Source: Kitasatospora sp. NA04385
GTDB taxonomy: Bacteria; Actinomycetota; Actinomycetes; Streptomycetales; Streptomycetaceae
Reading direction: 5' to 3'
DNA: 64,000 nt
Assembly: GCF_013364235.1 (NCBI RefSeq)
Contig: NZ_CP054919.1
Coordinates: 6,951,728-7,015,727 of the forward strand
Positions 54,817-63,147 of this stretch are shown here, in pieces. The first letter of the stretch is position 1, and each line of letters starts with the position of its first letter. The notes under the pieces are model-generated. The model was not told where the DNA came from and did not search any database. It worked only from the letters and a program-made list of their open reading frames with translations. Position numbers and translations under genes: made by a program.

Positions 54817-55698
54817 ATGAGCACCCGCCACCCCGACGACGCCACCCCGCTGCCCACCGCCGCGCCGGGCGTCCAACTCCAGCCCGCCGCCTACGAGAAG
54901 CTGCTGCGCGCCCTGAGCGACTCGATCGCCGCGCTGGCCGCCGACGAGCCCTTCGAGCGGCTCGTCGTCCCGCCCGTGATCTCCCGCGCCACCATCGAAC
55001 GGGCCGGCTACGTCGCCTCCTTCCCGCACCTGCTCGGCACCGTGCACAGCTACTCCGGCAGCCCCGCCGAATGGCGGCGGCTCTCCCCGCTGATCGCCGA
55101 GTCCGGCCCCTGGCACACCGGCCAGCAGATCTCCGACCTGGTCCTGCTGCCCGCCGCCTGCTACCCCGTGTACGCCGGACTCACCGGCCGGGACCTCCAC
55201 GAGCCCGTCCGCTACAGCGTCGAGGCCCAGTGCTTCCGGCAGGAGGCCACCGCCGAGCCCGGCCGGCTGCGCAGCTTCCGGATGGCCGAACTCGTCACCG
55301 CCGGCACCGCCGAGCACTGCCAGGACTGGCGCGAGCACTGGCTGGGCCGGACCGCCGACTGGCTGGAGGGCCTCGGGCTCAAGCCCGCGGTCGAACTCGC
55401 CGACGACCCGTTCTTCGGCGGCGGCCGCCGGGTCTACCAGGCCGCCCAGCGCGCCCAGGAGCTGAAGTTCGAACTGCGCGTCCCGGTGGCCGACGACCTG
55501 CCGCAGGCCATCGCCTCCGCCAACATCCACAAGGACCACTTCGGCGAGGTCTTCGACTTCACCGCCGACGGCGCCACCGGCCACACCGCCTGCACCGCCT
55601 TCGGCCTCGACCGGATCGCCCTCGCCCTGCTGCACGCCCACGGCACCCGCCCCGCCGACTGGCCCGAGCACATCAGCACCGCCCTGAAGGGAGACTGA
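54817..55698 (+). CDS. Amino acid:[carrier protein] ligase (class II aaRS-like)
   Basis: A 293-residue homologue of the catalytic domain of atypical seryl-tRNA synthetases, without a tRNA-binding domain. Motif 2 is CFRQEATAEPGRLRSFRMAE and motif 3 TACTAFGLDRIALAL. Cys115, Glu158 and Cys259 have almost the spacing of the zinc ligands (Cys, Glu, Cys) of the bacterial glycine/alanine:carrier-protein ligases, so zinc probably recognises the amino group. These enzymes activate a small amino acid with ATP and load it on the phosphopantetheine of a carrier protein, here most likely that of 52769-53089. Its 3' end has a diverged copy upstream of the second condensation gene. The amino acid is unknown. 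Confidence 0.85.
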   Translation: MSTRHPDDATPLPTAAPGVQLQPAAYEKLLRALSDSIAALAADEPFERLVVPPVISRATIERAGYVASFPHLLGTVHSYSGSPAEWRRLSPLIAESGPWHTGQQISDLVLLPAACYPVYAGLTGRDLHEPVRYSVEAQCFRQEATAEPGRLRSFRMAELVTAGTAEHCQDWREHWLGRTADWLEGLGLKPAVELADDPFFGGGRRVYQAAQRAQELKFELRVPVADDLPQAIASANIHKDHFGEVFDFTADGATGHTACTAFGLDRIALALLHAHGTRPADWPEHISTALKGD

Positions 55699-55710
55699 CG
55701 CCGTGTCGGA
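55669..55710 (+). repeat. Left copy of the duplicated aaRS-end / C-gene-start segment
   Basis: The segment spanning the last codons of the ligase gene, the stop, RBS GGGAGACTGACG and the start of condensation gene 1 is repeated with few changes at 57436-57475. It marks the junction of a tandem duplication. Confidence 0.85.
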
Positions 55711-57367
55711 CGTGCGAACCGTCGTGCTGCGGTACCGGGCCGGGGCGCCCGGCGCCGAAGGGCCGGTCACCCTCGGCCAGGACAACATGCTCCGCTGCCT
55801 GCGCAACGAGCAGCCCTCGCGCGAGCGGAACGAGCCCTCCTCGCTGAACAAGCAGGCCACCTGGACCGTCCCCGAGACCGCCGACACGGCCCGCTGCCTG
55901 GCCGCCCTGCGTACCCTCGCCGAGCGGCACGCCGCCCTGCGCACGGTCTTCCCCGACGCCGGTGGCGAGCAGCTCCCCGCCGTCCAACGGCAGCTCCAGG
56001 AAGGCGAGTTCACCGTCCAGGTGATCGCCCTCGACCCGGCCGGGGACGCCACCGCCCGGGCCGAGGCGTTCGGCTGGGACGAGCGCTGCCACCCGTTCGA
56101 CCTCGCCGCCGACTTCCCGCTCCGGCTCGGCCTGATCACCCGCGACGACCGCCCGGTCGCGCTCGGCGTGGTGGTCAGCCACGCCCAACTCGACGGCGTG
56201 GCGACGGGCCTGCTCTTCAAGGACTGGATGGTCCTGGCCGCCGGCGGCGAACTCCCCCCGCCGGCCGGCCCCACCCCGATCGAGGTCGCCGAACAGGAGC
56301 GCTCCGCGGGCGGACTGCGCCGCGGCCGCGCCGCCCTCCGGCACTGGGAGCGCATCCTGGCGGAGGAGCCCTCCGCCGTCTTCGCCGACGACCGGATCCG
56401 CTCCACCGACCACCTGCTGCACACCCTCGCCATCCGCACCCCGGCCGGAGCCGCCGCCCTGGACCGGGCCGTCCGGCGCACCAACAGCTCCAAGTCCGCC
56501 GTCCTGACCGCCTGTTACGCCGCCCTGGCGGCCCACCGGGCGGCCCGCTCCACCGTGGTGATGGCCGCGCTCTCCGCCAACCGGCACCGCTCCGTCCTCG
56601 CCGAGCACGTCGGCACCCTCGCCCAGGACGCCCTGCTCGTCCTGGACACCGACTGCCCCGACCTCGACACCCTGATCGGCCGCACCCAGGCCCAGGCCCT
56701 GTCCGGTTACTGGCACGCCACCTTCGAGACCGAGCGGCTCTGGGAGATCCTCGACGACTCCTCGCTCCGGCGCGGCGCCCGGTTCGTCCGGGACGTCGTG
56801 CTGAACGACGTCAGCGGCACCGTCCCCGAGGAACTCGCCGCCCTGCGCCCCGACCCCGCCGCCGACCCCGACCTGAGCTGGTACCCGACCGAACCGCTCC
56901 CCACCCGACTGATGATCAACATCTGGCGGACCAGCGGCTGCCTGGAGATCAGCCTGCACGCCCACCCCGACGTCCTCGACCGCGCGGAGACCGAGCACTT
57001 CGCCCGCGCCCTGCTCCGCCTGATCGACCTCGCCGGGCAGCGCAACGTCACCCTCGGCCCCGCCGGGGAACTCGCCGCCCTCAGCCGCCTGCCCGTCGGC
57101 CGCCGCGAGCGGGGCCGCTGGCAGCAGGTCGGCAGCAACTGGGTCGACCTGGACGCCGTCGCCGACCGGCTGCGCACCGTCCTGGACGTCGAGGACGTCG
57201 AAGTGGCCTGGAAGAACGACGAGTTGACGGCGGTGGTGGGGGGAGACTGCGCGCTGACCCCGACCGAGGCGCACACCGCCGTGGTCGACGCGCTCTCCTG
57301 GCGCGACACCGTGATGGCCCCGCAGTACTACGTCCTGCCGCGCGGCAGCGGCACCGGGCGCGGCTAG
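55703..57367 (+). CDS. Stand-alone condensation-domain protein 1 with an ANL C-terminal relic
   Basis: A 554-residue CAT/condensation-superfamily protein. GQDNMLRCL replaces the usual C1 motif. The C3 motif HHxxxDG reads VVSHAQLDGVATG (first His missing, catalytic His, Asp and Gly kept). VVMAALSANRHR and HVGTLAQDALL correspond to the later C motifs, and VVLNDVSGTVPEEL to the latch region. The last 75 residues (VGSNWVDLDAVADRLRTVL to PQYYVLPRGSGTGRG) look like the C-terminal subdomain of an adenylation enzyme, ending in LPRxxTGR where the catalytic Lys would be. It should form an amide or ester between carrier-bound units. GTG start, 4 bp after the ligase stop. Confidence 0.8.
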   Translation: MSDVRTVVLRYRAGAPGAEGPVTLGQDNMLRCLRNEQPSRERNEPSSLNKQATWTVPETADTARCLAALRTLAERHAALRTVFPDAGGEQLPAVQRQLQEGEFTVQVIALDPAGDATARAEAFGWDERCHPFDLAADFPLRLGLITRDDRPVALGVVVSHAQLDGVATGLLFKDWMVLAAGGELPPPAGPTPIEVAEQERSAGGLRRGRAALRHWERILAEEPSAVFADDRIRSTDHLLHTLAIRTPAGAAALDRAVRRTNSSKSAVLTACYAALAAHRAARSTVVMAALSANRHRSVLAEHVGTLAQDALLVLDTDCPDLDTLIGRTQAQALSGYWHATFETERLWEILDDSSLRRGARFVRDVVLNDVSGTVPEELAALRPDPAADPDLSWYPTEPLPTRLMINIWRTSGCLEISLHAHPDVLDRAETEHFARALLRLIDLAGQRNVTLGPAGELAALSRLPVGRRERGRWQQVGSNWVDLDAVADRLRTVLDVEDVEVAWKNDELTAVVGGDCALTPTEAHTAVVDALSWRDTVMAPQYYVLPRGSGTGRG

Positions 57368-57394
57368 GGCCGTCCGGCCCTAGCGGGCTCTTCG

Positions 57395-57430
57395 CCGGAC
57401 GGGCCGGGGCACGGGGCCCGGCCCGTCCGG
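57395..57430 (+). terminator. Strong hairpin between the two condensation genes
   Basis: Perfect 14-bp arms (57395-57408 and 57417-57430) around an 8-nt loop. It lies in the 102-bp gap and may attenuate transcription into the second gene or be left over from the duplication. Confidence 0.7.
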
Positions 57431-57435
57431 CCCCG

Positions 57436-57475
57436 CACATCGGCACCGCTCTGAACGGAGACTGACGACATGTCG
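57436..57475 (+). repeat. Right copy of the duplicated aaRS-end / C-gene-start segment
   Basis: Reads CACATCGGCACCGCTCTG, then an ACGGAGACTGACGAC stretch and ATGTCGG, matching 55669-55710. The remnant of the ligase C-terminus (HIGTALNGD and stop) is no longer part of a gene but supplies the RBS. Confidence 0.85.
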
Positions 57476-59140
57476 GTTGCACCATCCGGGAGTACCCCGG
57501 ACCACGCCACCCTCACCCTGCGCTACCGGTCCGACGCGCCCGAGGCCGAGGGGCCGCTGACCCTCGGCCAGGACAACATGATCCGCTGCCTGCGCCACGA
57601 CGAACCCTCGCACATGAACAAGCAGGCCACCTGGACGGTCCCGCCCGGGGCCGAACTCCCGGCCTGCCTCGACGCGTTGCGCACCCTCGCCGAACGCCAC
57701 GCCGCCCTGCGGACCGTCTTCCCCGGCCCCGCCGACCGCCAGCCCGAACGCCAGCACGTCCGCGCCGAGGGCGAGTTCACCGTCCGGGTGATCCCCCTCG
57801 CGGACGGCGAGGACCCGGCCGCCCGGGCCGAGGCGTACTGCTGGGACGGGCGGCGCCGGGCCTTCGACCTGGCCGAGGAGTTCCCGCTCCGCTTCGCCCT
57901 GCTCACCCGGGACGGCGCCCCCGTGCTGCTGGCCGTGGTGATCTGCCACGCCCAACTCGACGGCGTCGCCACCGGACTGCTGTTCCAGGAGTGGATCACC
58001 CTGGCCACCGGCGGCACCCTGCCCGCGCCCGCCGCGCCCACCCCCGTCGAGGTCGCCGCCCAGGAGCAGTCCGCCGCCGGGCAGCGCCGCACCAAGGCCG
58101 CGCTGCGGCACTGGCAGCACATCCTCGCCGAACAGCCCACCTCGGTCTTCGCCGACGACCGGATCGGCCCCAACGACACCCTGCTGCCCACCCTCGGCAT
58201 CCGCTCCGTCGCGGGCGCCGCCGCCCTGGAACGCGCCGCCGCCCGCACCGGCGCCTCCACCTCGGCCGTCCTGCTCGCCTGCTACGCCGTCCTCACCGCC
58301 CACCGGGCCGCCCGCTCCACCGTGGTGATGGCCGCGCTCTCCGCCAACCGGCACCGCCCCGGCCTCGCCGACCACGTCGGCACCCTCGCCCAGGACGCCC
58401 TGCTCGCCGTCGACACCGACTGCCCCGACCTCGACACCCTGATCGGCCGCACCCAGGCCCAGGCCCTGTCCGGCTACTGGCACGCCACCTTCGACGCCGA
58501 ACGGATCTGGCAGCTCATCGAGGACGTCGCCGTCCGGCGCGGCGCCCGGTTCGCCCGGCACGTCGTCGTCAACGACCTCAGCGGCACCGTCCCCCCGGAG
58601 GTCGCCGCCGCCCGCCCGCTGCCGCCCGCCGAACCCGACCTCGCCTGGTACCCGGCCGAACCCACCCCCACCCGGCTGATGCTCAACGTCTGGCGCACCG
58701 TCGGCTGCCTGGAGTTCACCCTGCACCCCCACCCCGACGTCCTCGACCGCGAGGAGGCCGAACTCTTCGCCCTCGCCCTGCTGCGCCTGCTCGACCTCGC
58801 GGGCAGCCGCACCGTCGCCCTCGGCCCCGCCGGGGAGATCGCCGCCCTCAGCGGCCTGCCCGCCGGCCGCCGGGAGAAGGCCCGCTGGCAGCGGGTCGGC
58901 AGCAACTGGGTCGACCTGGACGCCGTCGCGGACCTGCTGCGCGCCGCCCTGCCCGCCGCCCGGGACATCGAAGTGGCTTGGGAGGAGGGCGAGTTGACCG
59001 CCACCGTCGACACCGGGACGGCCCCGCTCACCCCCGAGCAGGCCCACGCCGCCGTGATGGCCGCCCTCCCCGGCCACGACACCGCGATGGCCCCGCAGCG
59101 CTACGTCCTGCCGCACGCCACCGGCACCGGCCGCCCGTAG
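57470..59140 (+). CDS. Stand-alone condensation-domain protein 2, paralogue of the preceding one
   Basis: A 556-residue protein alignable with its neighbour over the whole length. It has LGQDNMIRCLRHDEPS, VVICHAQLDGVATGLLFQEW (catalytic His, Asp, Gly kept; first His is Cys), RSTVVMAALSANRHRPGLADHVGTLAQDALL, HVVVNDLSGTVPPEV, and the same adenylation-like C-terminal segment ending LPHATGTGRP. The most identical blocks are the middle ones, and the ends have diverged, so the two are probably specialised for different partners. It starts with ATG behind the duplicated RBS. The gene ends the seven-gene block and is followed by a hairpin. Confidence 0.8.
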   Translation: MSVAPSGSTPDHATLTLRYRSDAPEAEGPLTLGQDNMIRCLRHDEPSHMNKQATWTVPPGAELPACLDALRTLAERHAALRTVFPGPADRQPERQHVRAEGEFTVRVIPLADGEDPAARAEAYCWDGRRRAFDLAEEFPLRFALLTRDGAPVLLAVVICHAQLDGVATGLLFQEWITLATGGTLPAPAAPTPVEVAAQEQSAAGQRRTKAALRHWQHILAEQPTSVFADDRIGPNDTLLPTLGIRSVAGAAALERAAARTGASTSAVLLACYAVLTAHRAARSTVVMAALSANRHRPGLADHVGTLAQDALLAVDTDCPDLDTLIGRTQAQALSGYWHATFDAERIWQLIEDVAVRRGARFARHVVVNDLSGTVPPEVAAARPLPPAEPDLAWYPAEPTPTRLMLNVWRTVGCLEFTLHPHPDVLDREEAELFALALLRLLDLAGSRTVALGPAGEIAALSGLPAGRREKARWQRVGSNWVDLDAVADLLRAALPAARDIEVAWEEGELTATVDTGTAPLTPEQAHAAVMAALPGHDTAMAPQRYVLPHATGTGRP

Positions 59141-59211
59141 CACCGGCATCGGCCGCCCGTAGCACCGCCCCGGCCGCCCCGGCCCGACCGGTCCGCCCCG
59201 CCGATCCGGTC

Positions 59212-59241
59212 GGCCCGCGCGGCGGTTGCGCCGCGCGGGCC
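59212..59241. terminator. Hairpin terminator at the right end of the cluster
   Basis: A perfect 13-bp stem (59212-59224 with 59229-59241) and a GTTG loop, 72 bp after the second condensation gene. The stop region before it (59122-59164) is itself a short tandem repeat. Confidence 0.8.
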
Positions 59242-59258
59242 GGGGCACACGGCAGGGC

Positions 59259-60317
59259 ATGACGAGGGACGAGGCGCACGGCGCGCGGACGGAAGGCCCG
59301 GAAGGCCCGCAGGGGCCGGAGGGTGACGGCGAGACCAGGGGGACGGTGCTGGTCGCCCTGATCGCCAACCTGGTGATCGCGCTGGCGAAGATCGCGGGCG
59401 GCCTGGTCGCGGCCTCGCCCGCCCTGCTGTCCGAGGCGGCGCACTCGGTCGCCGACAGCCTCAACGAGGTGTTCCTGCTGGCCTCGCTGAGCCGCAGCCG
59501 CCGCCGGCCGGACGCCCGCCACCCCTTCGGCTACGGGAAGGAGCGGTTCTTCTGGTCGATGCTGGCCGCCGTCGGCATCTTCGTCACCGGCGGCTGCTTC
59601 TCCTTCTACCAGGGCCTGCACACCCTGCTGAACCCGGAGGGGGAGGAGACCGGCGGCTACCTGGTCGTGTACCTGGTGCTGCTGGTCTCGCTGGTCGCGG
59701 AGGGCGCCTCGCTGGCCCGGGCCACCCTCCAGGTGCGCCGCCAGGCCCGGCAGGCCGGGCGCGGCCTGGCGGCGCAGCTGCGCCGCGGCGACGACCCCAC
59801 GGTGCGGACGGTGTTCGCGGAGGACGCGGCGGCGGTGCTCGGCGTCCTGCTGGCCCTGGTCGGCGCCGGGCTGCACCAGTGGACCGGCCGCCCCCAGTGG
59901 GAGGCCGCCGCGGCGCTGGCCATCGCCGCGCTGCTGATGTACGTCGCCTACCGGCTCGGCCGGGACGCCAAGGACCGGCTGGTCGGGCAGGCCGTCGACC
60001 CCGCCGTCCAGCAGAAGGCGCTGGACGTGCTCACCGAACGGCCCGAGGTCGACACCGTGACCCGGCTGCTGACCATGCAACTCGGCCCCAGCTCCGCCCT
60101 GCTGGCCGCCCGGATCGACCTGGTCGACGGACTGGACAGCAACGGCGTCGAGGAGCTCTGCGTCCAGCTCAAGCAGCGGATCAGGAAGACCTGCCCCGAC
60201 ATCGACCAGGTCTTCCTCGACATCACCGCGGCCGACGAGGACGAACGCCGCCGGGCCGCCGAACGCCGCCGCAAGCTGCGCGAGACGGTGCAGCGGGAGG
60301 CCGCCGCCGGGAACTGA
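59259..60317 (+). CDS. Cation diffusion facilitator family transporter
   Basis: A 352-residue CDF antiporter exporting divalent metal, probably zinc or iron. About six membrane segments are visible. The first metal site is in SPALLSEAAHSVADSLNEVFLL (His/Asp pair of TM2), the HPFGYGKERFFW motif follows TM2, and TM5 has TVFAEDAAAVLGVLLALVG. A cytoplasmic C-terminal domain (about 250-335) follows with PSSALLAARIDLVDGLDSN. The charged C-terminus is rich in Arg and Glu. The ATG at 59259 follows a weak GGCAGGG. It lies outside the biosynthetic cluster by context. Confidence 0.9.
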   Translation: MTRDEAHGARTEGPEGPQGPEGDGETRGTVLVALIANLVIALAKIAGGLVAASPALLSEAAHSVADSLNEVFLLASLSRSRRRPDARHPFGYGKERFFWSMLAAVGIFVTGGCFSFYQGLHTLLNPEGEETGGYLVVYLVLLVSLVAEGASLARATLQVRRQARQAGRGLAAQLRRGDDPTVRTVFAEDAAAVLGVLLALVGAGLHQWTGRPQWEAAAALAIAALLMYVAYRLGRDAKDRLVGQAVDPAVQQKALDVLTERPEVDTVTRLLTMQLGPSSALLAARIDLVDGLDSNGVEELCVQLKQRIRKTCPDIDQVFLDITAADEDERRRAAERRRKLRETVQREAAAGN

Positions 60318-60459
60318 ACGCCCGCGGGGCCGGGCGGACCGACCGCCGTCCGGACGGAGCAGCCACCGGCCCGTCCGGGCGCGTCGCACCCCGTGCTCCG
60401 GCCGGGGGCGGTGAGGATGGGCAGCGGCCCCCGCCCCCCTCCCCACGCCGGAGTGCACC

Positions 60460-61410
60460 ATGGAGCTGTTCCCGCCCCTGCCCCTGGAGTCCTGGCGGGA
60501 CACCAAGGAGACGCTGCACCGCTTCGCCCAGGTCGTCGGCAAGATCCGGCTGGCCGGCAGCCCCCGCCGCAACCACTGGTGGAACGTCCCCTTCCACCTC
60601 ACCGGACGCGGCATCACCACCCGCCCCACCGGCCCGACCCGCGGCGGCGACGCCTTCACCATCGACTTCGACTTCACCGACCACCGCCTGTACGTCCGCA
60701 CCCTCGACGGCGCCGAGGACTCCTTCCCGCTCGCCGGGCGCTCGGTCGCCGCGTTCTACCGCGACCTCCTGCGCGTCCTGGTCCACCTCGACATCGACGT
60801 CGCCCCCGACCACCCCTACCCCTACGACCTGCCCGACGCGCACCGCCCCTTCGCCGACGACCACGAGCACCGCAGCTACGACCCGGCCGCCGTCACCACC
60901 TACTGGCACGTCCTGAGCCAGGTCGCCCTGCTGCTGGAGGAGTACGCCGCCGGGTACTCCGGCAAGACCAGCCCCGTCCACCACTTCTGGCACACCTTCG
61001 ACCTCGCGGTCACCCGGTTCTCCGACCGGGAGGTCGACCAGCCCGCCGCCGACCCGGTCACCCGCGAGGCGTACTCCCGCGAAGTGATCAGCGCCGGCTT
61101 CTGGTTCGGCGACGACCAGGTCCCCGCCCCCGCGTTCTACTCCTACACCGCCCCCGAACCCGCCGGCCTGGACGCCCGCCCGCTGCACCCCGACGCCGCC
61201 CGCTGGTCGCCGAGCCGGGGCAGCCACCTCGCCCTGCTGATGTACGACGAGGCCCGGGCGAGTGCCGACCCCTGGCACACCGTGCTGGAGTTCCTGGAGT
61301 CCGCGTACCGGGCCGGTGCCGACCTGGCCGGCTGGGGCCGCGCGCGCGAGTGCCCCGGCGGCATCACCGACAGCGCACTGCGCCCCCGGCCCGGAGCCGC
61401 CGACCGGTAG
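60460..61410 (+). CDS. DUF5996 family protein
   Basis: A 316-residue soluble protein starting MELFPPLPLESWRDTKETLHRFAQVVGKIRLA. It has NHWWNVPFHLTGRGITTRP, FTIDFDFTDHRLYV, SSPVHHFWHTFDLAVTRFS-like text near residues 167-185 (KTSPVHHFWHTFDLAVTRFS) and EVISAGFWFGDD. These are conserved features of DUF5996, whose function is not known to me. The His cluster VHHFWH could bind metal. The ATG at 60460 follows CCGGAG by about 8 nt. It converges on the membrane protein gene with 45 bp between. Confidence 0.82.
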   Translation: MELFPPLPLESWRDTKETLHRFAQVVGKIRLAGSPRRNHWWNVPFHLTGRGITTRPTGPTRGGDAFTIDFDFTDHRLYVRTLDGAEDSFPLAGRSVAAFYRDLLRVLVHLDIDVAPDHPYPYDLPDAHRPFADDHEHRSYDPAAVTTYWHVLSQVALLLEEYAAGYSGKTSPVHHFWHTFDLAVTRFSDREVDQPAADPVTREAYSREVISAGFWFGDDQVPAPAFYSYTAPEPAGLDARPLHPDAARWSPSRGSHLALLMYDEARASADPWHTVLEFLESAYRAGADLAGWGRARECPGGITDSALRPRPGAADR

Positions 61411-61455
61411 CCGGTCGGCGGCCGGTCGGCTACCGGTCAGTGTGTCAGCGGCCGG

Positions 61456-63024
61456 TCAGTAGAAGTGCCGCAGCCGGGGCCACAGGTGCGACCACGGGGC
61501 GACCGTCCCCGTGCACAGCAGCACCGGCGCGTGCTGCTCCTCGTTCGCCAGGCCGTGGCCGTTGTCGACCTCTGCCACTCGGCGGCAGCCGGTGAAGGCC
61601 CGCTCGACCTCCGGGTACGCCTCCGGGTGGACCAGCACGACGGGGCCGGTCGCCGAGTCCGGCGGCGGACCCCAGTCGTAGAAGGACATGTGGCCCGAGT
61701 ACGGGGTCGGCAGGCCGTAGCGGGCGCCGTAGCGCACCAGCGCCCCGGCCTCGCCGTAGTCGGCCGCGAACACCACCGCCCGCCCGCGCTGCTCCGGCGG
61801 GACGGCCGCCCAGCCCGCCGCGACCGCCGCCGTCAGCTCCGGCCAGCCCACCTGCTCGGCCGCCTCCGGGTAGAGCACCGACACCACCGACAGCTGCGCG
61901 GGCGCCAGCACGGGCAGCGTGATCAGCGAGTCGGCCAGCGCGGCCACCAGCAGCAGCCCCACCAGCCGCACCCGGGTGCGCCGCGTCCCGCCCCCGGTCT
62001 CCTCGCCCCCGTCCGCCCGCCGCTCCCACAGCCGCTCCGCGACCGGCTGGCACCCGGCCGCCATCACCAGCAGCAGCGGCGGCAGCGCGTAGTACGGCTT
62101 GCCGCCGAGCACCAGCACCAGCGCGCACAGCACCAGGTACCCGTAGCCCAACGGCCTTGCCCAGCGCACCCGTTCGTCGTCGCGCAGGCGGCGGAACCCG
62201 GCCAGCCAGACCGGGACCAGCACGGGGGAGAGGTAGAGCAGCTGCATCGGCACGAAGGTCAGCCGGTTGGTCAGGCCGTCCTGGCCGCTGATCCCCGAGG
62301 CGACGGTGAGCTGCGGCCAGCCGTGCGCCGCCTCCCAGACCAGGTTCGGCGCCGCCACCAGCAGCGCCAGCAGCGCGCCCGCCGGCAGCCACCAACCGCG
62401 CAGCACCGCACGGGAGTCCGGGCCGCAGAAGGCGATCGCGGGCAGCAGCGAGGCGGCCGGCAGCAGCACCAGGTCCTTGTTCAGCAGGGCGACTCCGGCC
62501 ACCGCCCCGACCGCGAGCCACCAGCGGCGCTCCCCGGTGCGCAGCAGGCGCAGCACCAGCACGCCGAGCACCGTCCAGACGAACAGGTCGAAGCCGGCCG
62601 TGCTCAGCAGGTGCCCGACCGCCAGCACCATCGCCGAGACCGCCGCCCCCGCCGCCGCCAGCACCTGACCGGCCCGCCGCGCCCCCAACTCCCGTGCGGC
62701 GAAGGCGGTCAGCACCACCGTCGCCGCGCACAGCAGCACCGCGACCGCCCGCAGCCCCGCCGGACCGTCGCCGAACGCCGCCGTGGACAGCCGCGCCAAC
62801 AGCGGTGTCAGCGGCGGCTGGTCGACGTACCCCCATGCCAAGTGCCGCCCGGCGGCCATGAAGTACAACTCGTCCCGGTGGAACCCGTACCGCCCCACCA
62901 GCGCGGCCTGCACCGCCGCGAACCCGGCCGCCACCCCCAGCACCGGCCCGACCGCGAAGCGGGCCGAGCCGGTCGGCGCCGCGGGACCGGCCGCGGCGGT
63001 GGACGCTCTCCCCCCTGTGCCCAT
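61456..63024 (-). CDS. Polyprenyl-phosphate glycosyltransferase-like membrane protein (GT39/ArnT type)
   Basis: A 522-residue polytopic membrane protein. The first luminal loop carries the DE motif (YGFHRDELYFMAAGRHLAWGYVDQPPLTPLLARL, about 58-92), the acceptor-site signature of the PMT/ArnT superfamily. Ten or so hydrophobic segments follow, then a C-terminal soluble part (VVFAADYGEAGALVRYG, YSGHMSFYDWGPP). Such proteins move a sugar from a polyprenyl carrier to a lipid or protein at the membrane; the acceptor is unknown. The ATG at 63024 (MGTGGRAS) is preferred over 63060. It shows no link to the cluster. Confidence 0.85.
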   Translation of the reverse strand: MGTGGRASTAAAGPAAPTGSARFAVGPVLGVAAGFAAVQAALVGRYGFHRDELYFMAAGRHLAWGYVDQPPLTPLLARLSTAAFGDGPAGLRAVAVLLCAATVVLTAFAARELGARRAGQVLAAAGAAVSAMVLAVGHLLSTAGFDLFVWTVLGVLVLRLLRTGERRWWLAVGAVAGVALLNKDLVLLPAASLLPAIAFCGPDSRAVLRGWWLPAGALLALLVAAPNLVWEAAHGWPQLTVASGISGQDGLTNRLTFVPMQLLYLSPVLVPVWLAGFRRLRDDERVRWARPLGYGYLVLCALVLVLGGKPYYALPPLLLVMAAGCQPVAERLWERRADGGEETGGGTRRTRVRLVGLLLVAALADSLITLPVLAPAQLSVVSVLYPEAAEQVGWPELTAAVAAGWAAVPPEQRGRAVVFAADYGEAGALVRYGARYGLPTPYSGHMSFYDWGPPPDSATGPVVLVHPEAYPEVERAFTGCRRVAEVDNGHGLANEEQHAPVLLCTGTVAPWSHLWPRLRHFY

Positions 63025-63147
63025 GCCCCGAGTCTGGCAGCCCCCATCCCGCAGGCCCACCCGCCGGAACCCGGAAACGCACCGGGGACACCCCCGGGAA
63101 AACCCTGATGATCGCCCGGCCGGTCGGTGGCTGCCCTGCGCCGAGCC

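Noticed and set aside
54817..55698. A second seryl-tRNA synthetase
   Set aside because: It lacks any tRNA-binding N-terminal domain and is about 293 residues, with carrier, PPTase and condensation genes beside it.
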